NCBI RefSeq assembly: GCF_049243985.1
Contig: NC_135373.1
Span: 95,599,213-95,663,212, forward strand
Length of the DNA: 64,000 nt
From: Paroedura picta
Taxonomy: Eukaryota; Chordata; Lepidosauria; Squamata; Gekkonidae
Reading direction: 5' to 3'
Shown here: positions 63,950 to 64,000 of the stretch, one piece after another
Layout of the letters: every line of letters begins with the position of its first letter
Numbering within the stretch: the first letter of the stretch is position 1
Position numbers and translations under genes: made by a program
Notes under the pieces: model-generated
What the model saw: only the letters and a program-made list of their open reading frames with translations
What the model was told of the DNA's origin: nothing
Databases searched by the model: none

Positions 63950-64000
63950 GATTTCTTTACTTCTTTATATTATTTATAGTCCACCTTTCTCACTTGGGCT
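63950..64000 (-). repeat. L2-like LINE tail, cut by the window end
   Basis: atagtccacctttctcactt resembles the inverted 3' end of an L2 element. Confidence 0.4.

Overview
The window is vertebrate nuclear DNA, most likely from a squamate reptile (lizard, perhaps a gecko). The evidence is the repeat content: tRNA-derived and 5S-rRNA-headed SINEs, L2, CR1 and Bov-B LINE pieces, hAT-type non-autonomous elements, Helitrons, and many microsatellites in long introns. There are no bacterial-style operons. Almost every open frame longer than 60 codons is chance or repeat. The real coding sequence is small exons with canonical splice sites, which I assembled by hand by matching phase and protein family.

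Left third (3.3-25.3 kb, + strand): the last ten coding exons of anoctamin-4 (ANO4/TMEM16D), 388 residues ending in ...NNEWP, followed by a 3' UTR with two poly(A) signals. Middle (26.5-59.0 kb, - strand): a complete 15-exon sodium-coupled monocarboxylate transporter of the SLC5A8 (SMCT1) family. All exon phases fit and the frame is open for 586 codons. Exon 1 lies in a CpG island. Right end (62.8-63.2 kb, - strand): the last two exons of a second SLC5A8-type gene, which continues beyond the window. ANO4 and the first SLC5A8-like gene are tail-to-tail, the same arrangement as ANO4-SLC5A8 on human chromosome 12.

The main finding is that this lizard has two head-to-tail SLC5A8-family genes. In the two 3' exons that can be compared, the outer copy (62.8 kb onward) resembles mammalian SLC5A8 more, including a conserved [10 protein letters not shown] tail. 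The inner, complete copy is divergent and appears to end early, without that tail.

Introns and spacers are rich in mobile DNA. Two related non-autonomous Helitrons lie in the SLC5A8-like gene (37.6-38.5 and 50.7-51.7 kb); one ends about 20 bp from a splice donor and the other carries a tandem array of long palindromes. Five hAT-type short elements have 8-bp target duplications. Two small elements have 3-bp duplications. A large inverted repeat lies at 49.6 kb. A heavily decayed DIRS-like retroelement fossil nearly fills one intron.
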